Source of the DNA: [Mycobacterium] zoologicum
GTDB lineage: Bacteria > Actinomycetota > Actinomycetes > Mycobacteriales > Mycobacteriaceae
Direction: 5' to 3'
NCBI RefSeq assembly: GCF_020172665.1
Contig: NZ_CP083985.1
Span: 2,038,972 to 2,102,971 of the forward strand
DNA length: 64,000 nt
The notes under the pieces were generated by a model that was not told where the DNA came from, did not search any database, and saw nothing but the letters and a program-made list of their open reading frames with translations. The position numbers were made by a program, and so were the translations under genes. Of this stretch, positions 61,730 through 64,000 are shown one piece after another. Every line of letters starts with the position of its first letter. The stretch's first letter is position 1.

Positions 61730-64000
61730 GTGGATCTGAACTTGTCGGCCATCACCCGGCCGGTCGAGTGGCTGATGGCCACGGCGCAGAACGGTCTGGA
61801 GGTCCTGCGGTGGGGCGGGTTGGAGACCGGGGCCGTGCCGTCGCCGTTCCAGATCGTTGAGAGCGACCCGATGTACAAGCTGCGTCGCTACTTTCCGCCG
61901 GACAACCGTCCCGGCCAGCCGCAGCCCGGGCCGCCGGTGCTGCTGGTGCACCCGATGATGATGTCGGCGAACATGTGGGACGTCACCCGTGAGGAAGGCG
62001 CGGTCGGCATTCTGCACGCCGCCGGTGTCGACCCGTGGGTGATCGACTTCGGCTCACCCGACGAGGTCGAGGGCGGCATGCGCCGCAACCTGGCCGACCA
62101 CATCGTCGGACTCAGCCAGGCGATCGACACCGTGGCCGAGGCCACCGGGCGCGACGTACACCTGGCGGGCTACTCCCAGGGCGGCATGTTCGCCTATCAG
62201 ACTGGGGCATACCGGCATTCGAAGAGTATCGCCAGCATCATCGCGTTCGGCTCCCCGGTGGACACCCTGGCGGCCCTGCCGATGGGCCTGCCGCCGAACC
62301 TGGCCTCCGGTGTCGCCTCGTTCATGGCCGATCACGTCTTCAACCGGCTGGACATCTCCGGGTGGCAGGCCCGTCTCGGCTTCCAGATGATGGACCCGCT
62401 CAAAACCGCCAAGGCGCGCGTCGATTTCATGCGCCAGCTGCACGACCGAGAAGCCCTGCTGCCGCGCGAGGCGCAGCGCCGGTTCCTGGAGTCCGAGGGC
62501 TGGATCGCCTGGTCGGGCCCGGCGATCTCAGAGCTGCTCAAGCAGTTCATCGCCCACAACCGGATGATGACCGGCGGTTTCGCCATCAACGGACAGCTGG
62601 TCACGCTGACCGACATCACCTGCCCGGTGCTGGCTTTCGTCGGCGAGGTGGACGACATCGGCCAGCCGGTGGCGGTTCGCGGTATCCGCCGCGCCGCGCC
62701 CAACGCCCGGGTCTTCGAATACCTTTTGCGTGCAGGTCATTTCGGTCTGGTAGTCGGTTCCAAGGCTGCCGAGCTGACCTGGCCGACCGTCGCCGACTGG
62801 GTGCTGTGGCAGTCCGGTCAGGGCCCGCAGCCGGCCGGCGTGGCGCTGATGGAGGAGCAGACCCCGGAGACGGCCAAGGGCGGCGTGGCGATGACGTCGC
62901 GTATCGCGCACGGTCTCGGCGAGGCCTCCGGTGTCGCGCTGACGCTGGCGCGTGGTGCCGCCGAGGCCGTGGTCGCAGCGCAGAAGTCGGTGCGCACCAT
63001 CGCCGTCGAGACCGCACGCACCCTGCCGCGGCTGGCCCGACTCGGCCAGATCAACGACCACACCCGGATCTCGTTGGGCCGCATCATCGATGAGCAGGCC
63101 GCCGACTCGCCGCACGGCGAGTTCCTGCTGTTCGACGGCCGGGTGCACACCTACGAGGCGGTCAACAAGCGCATCGACAACGTCGTTCGCGGCCTGATCG
63201 ACGTCGGCGTCCGCCAGGGCGTACACGTCGGCGTGCTGATGGCCACCCGGCCCAGTGCCTTGGTCGCCATCGCGGCGCTGTCGCGCCTCGGCGCGGTCGC
63301 CGTACTGATGCCGCCGGACGCCGACCTGATCCCGGCGGCGCGCCTGGGCGGGATCTCCGACATCATCGCCGACCCGGGCAACCTCGACCACGCGCTGGCC
63401 GCGGCCCGCGAACTGGGCTGCCAGGTGCTGGTACTCGGTGGTGGTGAAGCCCGCGACCTGGACCTGCCCACCGACATCGACGTCGACGTCGTCGACATGG
63501 AGCAGATCGACCCGGACGCGGTCGAGCTGCCCGGCTGGTACCGGCCCAACCCCGGTTTCGCCCGCGACCTGGCGTTCGTGGCGTTCAGCAACGTGGCCGG
63601 CGAGCTGGTGGCCAAACAGATCACCAACTTCCGCTGGGCGCTCTCGGCGTTCGGCACCGCGTCGGCGGCGGCCCTGGGACCCAACGACACGCTGTACTGC
63701 CTGACCCCGCTGCACCACGAGTCCGGGCTGCTGGTCAGCCTCGGCGGCGCCGTGGTCGGCGGGGCCCGCATCGCGTTGTCGCGCGGGCTGAACCCGGACC
63801 GGTTCGTCGCCGAGGTGCGCCAGTACGGCGTCAGCGTGGTGTCCTACACCTGGGCGATGCTGCGCGAGGTCATCGACGACCCGAACTTCGTCCTGCAGGG
63901 CAACCACCCGGTCCGGCTGTTCATCGGCTCCGGCATGCCCACCGGGCTGTGGAACCGGGTCACCGAGGTGTTCGCGCCGGCCCACGTCGTCGAGTTCTTC
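61730..64000 (+). CDS. Lipase / acyl-CoA synthetase fusion (Rv1683 type), 3' end cut off
   Basis: The frame is open to the window end (757 residues visible). The first 370 or so residues are an alpha/beta hydrolase related to PHA synthase, with nucleophile Ser in AGYSQGGMF, Asp in VGEVDDIG and His in RAGHFGLVV. From about 430 an AMP-forming acyl-CoA synthetase starts (FLLFDGRVHTYEAVNKRID, VLMATRPSALVAIAALSRLGAV). Homologues make or break storage lipids. GTG 61730 is six bases after GGGGAG; ATG 61697 is possible. It is divergent from the ABC-F gene. Confidence 0.9.
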   Translation, partial: MDLNLSAITRPVEWLMATAQNGLEVLRWGGLETGAVPSPFQIVESDPMYKLRRYFPPDNRPGQPQPGPPVLLVHPMMMSANMWDVTREEGAVGILHAAGVDPWVIDFGSPDEVEGGMRRNLADHIVGLSQAIDTVAEATGRDVHLAGYSQGGMFAYQTGAYRHSKSIASIIAFGSPVDTLAALPMGLPPNLASGVASFMADHVFNRLDISGWQARLGFQMMDPLKTAKARVDFMRQLHDREALLPREAQRRFLESEGWIAWSGPAISELLKQFIAHNRMMTGGFAINGQLVTLTDITCPVLAFVGEVDDIGQPVAVRGIRRAAPNARVFEYLLRAGHFGLVVGSKAAELTWPTVADWVLWQSGQGPQPAGVALMEEQTPETAKGGVAMTSRIAHGLGEASGVALTLARGAAEAVVAAQKSVRTIAVETARTLPRLARLGQINDHTRISLGRIIDEQAADSPHGEFLLFDGRVHTYEAVNKRIDNVVRGLIDVGVRQGVHVGVLMATRPSALVAIAALSRLGAVAVLMPPDADLIPAARLGGISDIIADPGNLDHALAAARELGCQVLVLGGGEARDLDLPTDIDVDVVDMEQIDPDAVELPGWYRPNPGFARDLAFVAFSNVAGELVAKQITNFRWALSAFGTASAAALGPNDTLYCLTPLHHESGLLVSLGGAVVGGARIALSRGLNPDRFVAEVRQYGVSVVSYTWAMLREVIDDPNFVLQGNHPVRLFIGSGMPTGLWNRVTEVFAPAHVVEFF

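Overview
The window is a high-GC stretch of a mycobacterial chromosome. The marker genes are the Pup-proteasome set, an arginine cluster in the mycobacterial order, a two-domain LysX, a CapA-type mannosyltransferase and a PGRS repeat protein. From polA to argH the gene order matches the M. tuberculosis Rv1627c-Rv1659 region as I remember it. It is a non-tuberculous species that I cannot name from this piece alone.

Layout. 1-6464: 3' end of mpa, an unrecognised 641-residue gene, a shortened DUF2293 gene, then dop-pup-prcB-prcA. 6596-16788: a DUF167 gene, a thiolase/OB-fold pair, polA, a MazEF-type toxin-antitoxin pair, a PrsW-like membrane protease, rpsA, coaE with a decayed C-terminal domain, a small exported protein and a DUF402 gene. 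16834-26381: uvrB, an MFS transporter, capA, a universal stress protein, an MBL-fold hydrolase and uvrA. 26378-32272, minus strand: lysX followed by three small-to-medium genes and vapBC. 32555-34772: infC-rpmI-rplT-tsnR behind a leader with a terminator-like hairpin. 34779-41097: an MpaB/DUF2236 oxygenase, a class III adenylyl cyclase and a 1340-residue exported PGRS protein with no PE domain. 41178-44701: pheST. 44948-49683: an exported protein, then a divergent redox locus (SQR-like flavoprotein facing DUF2892, alpha/beta hydrolase and flavin disulfide reductase genes) around two palindromic CsoR/CstR-like operators. 49790-58125: argCJBDFR-argGH. 58135-64000: an IdeR-boxed siderophore-interacting protein, an M15 peptidase, an ABC-F ATPase and the start of a lipase/acyl-CoA synthetase fusion that runs off the end.

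Regulation is the most informative part. uvrA and uvrB carry matching PafBC-type (RecA-NDp) promoters placed so that each transcript would begin at or very near the GTG start. infC begins with ATC and has a terminator-like hairpin in its leader. The argC start overlaps an ARG box. An IdeR box, a vapBC palindrome and two other palindromes mark further controlled promoters.

I found no rRNA, tRNA, CRISPR array, insertion sequence or prophage gene. The only gap over 300 bases between genes is the infC leader (32273-32660), which is described below.
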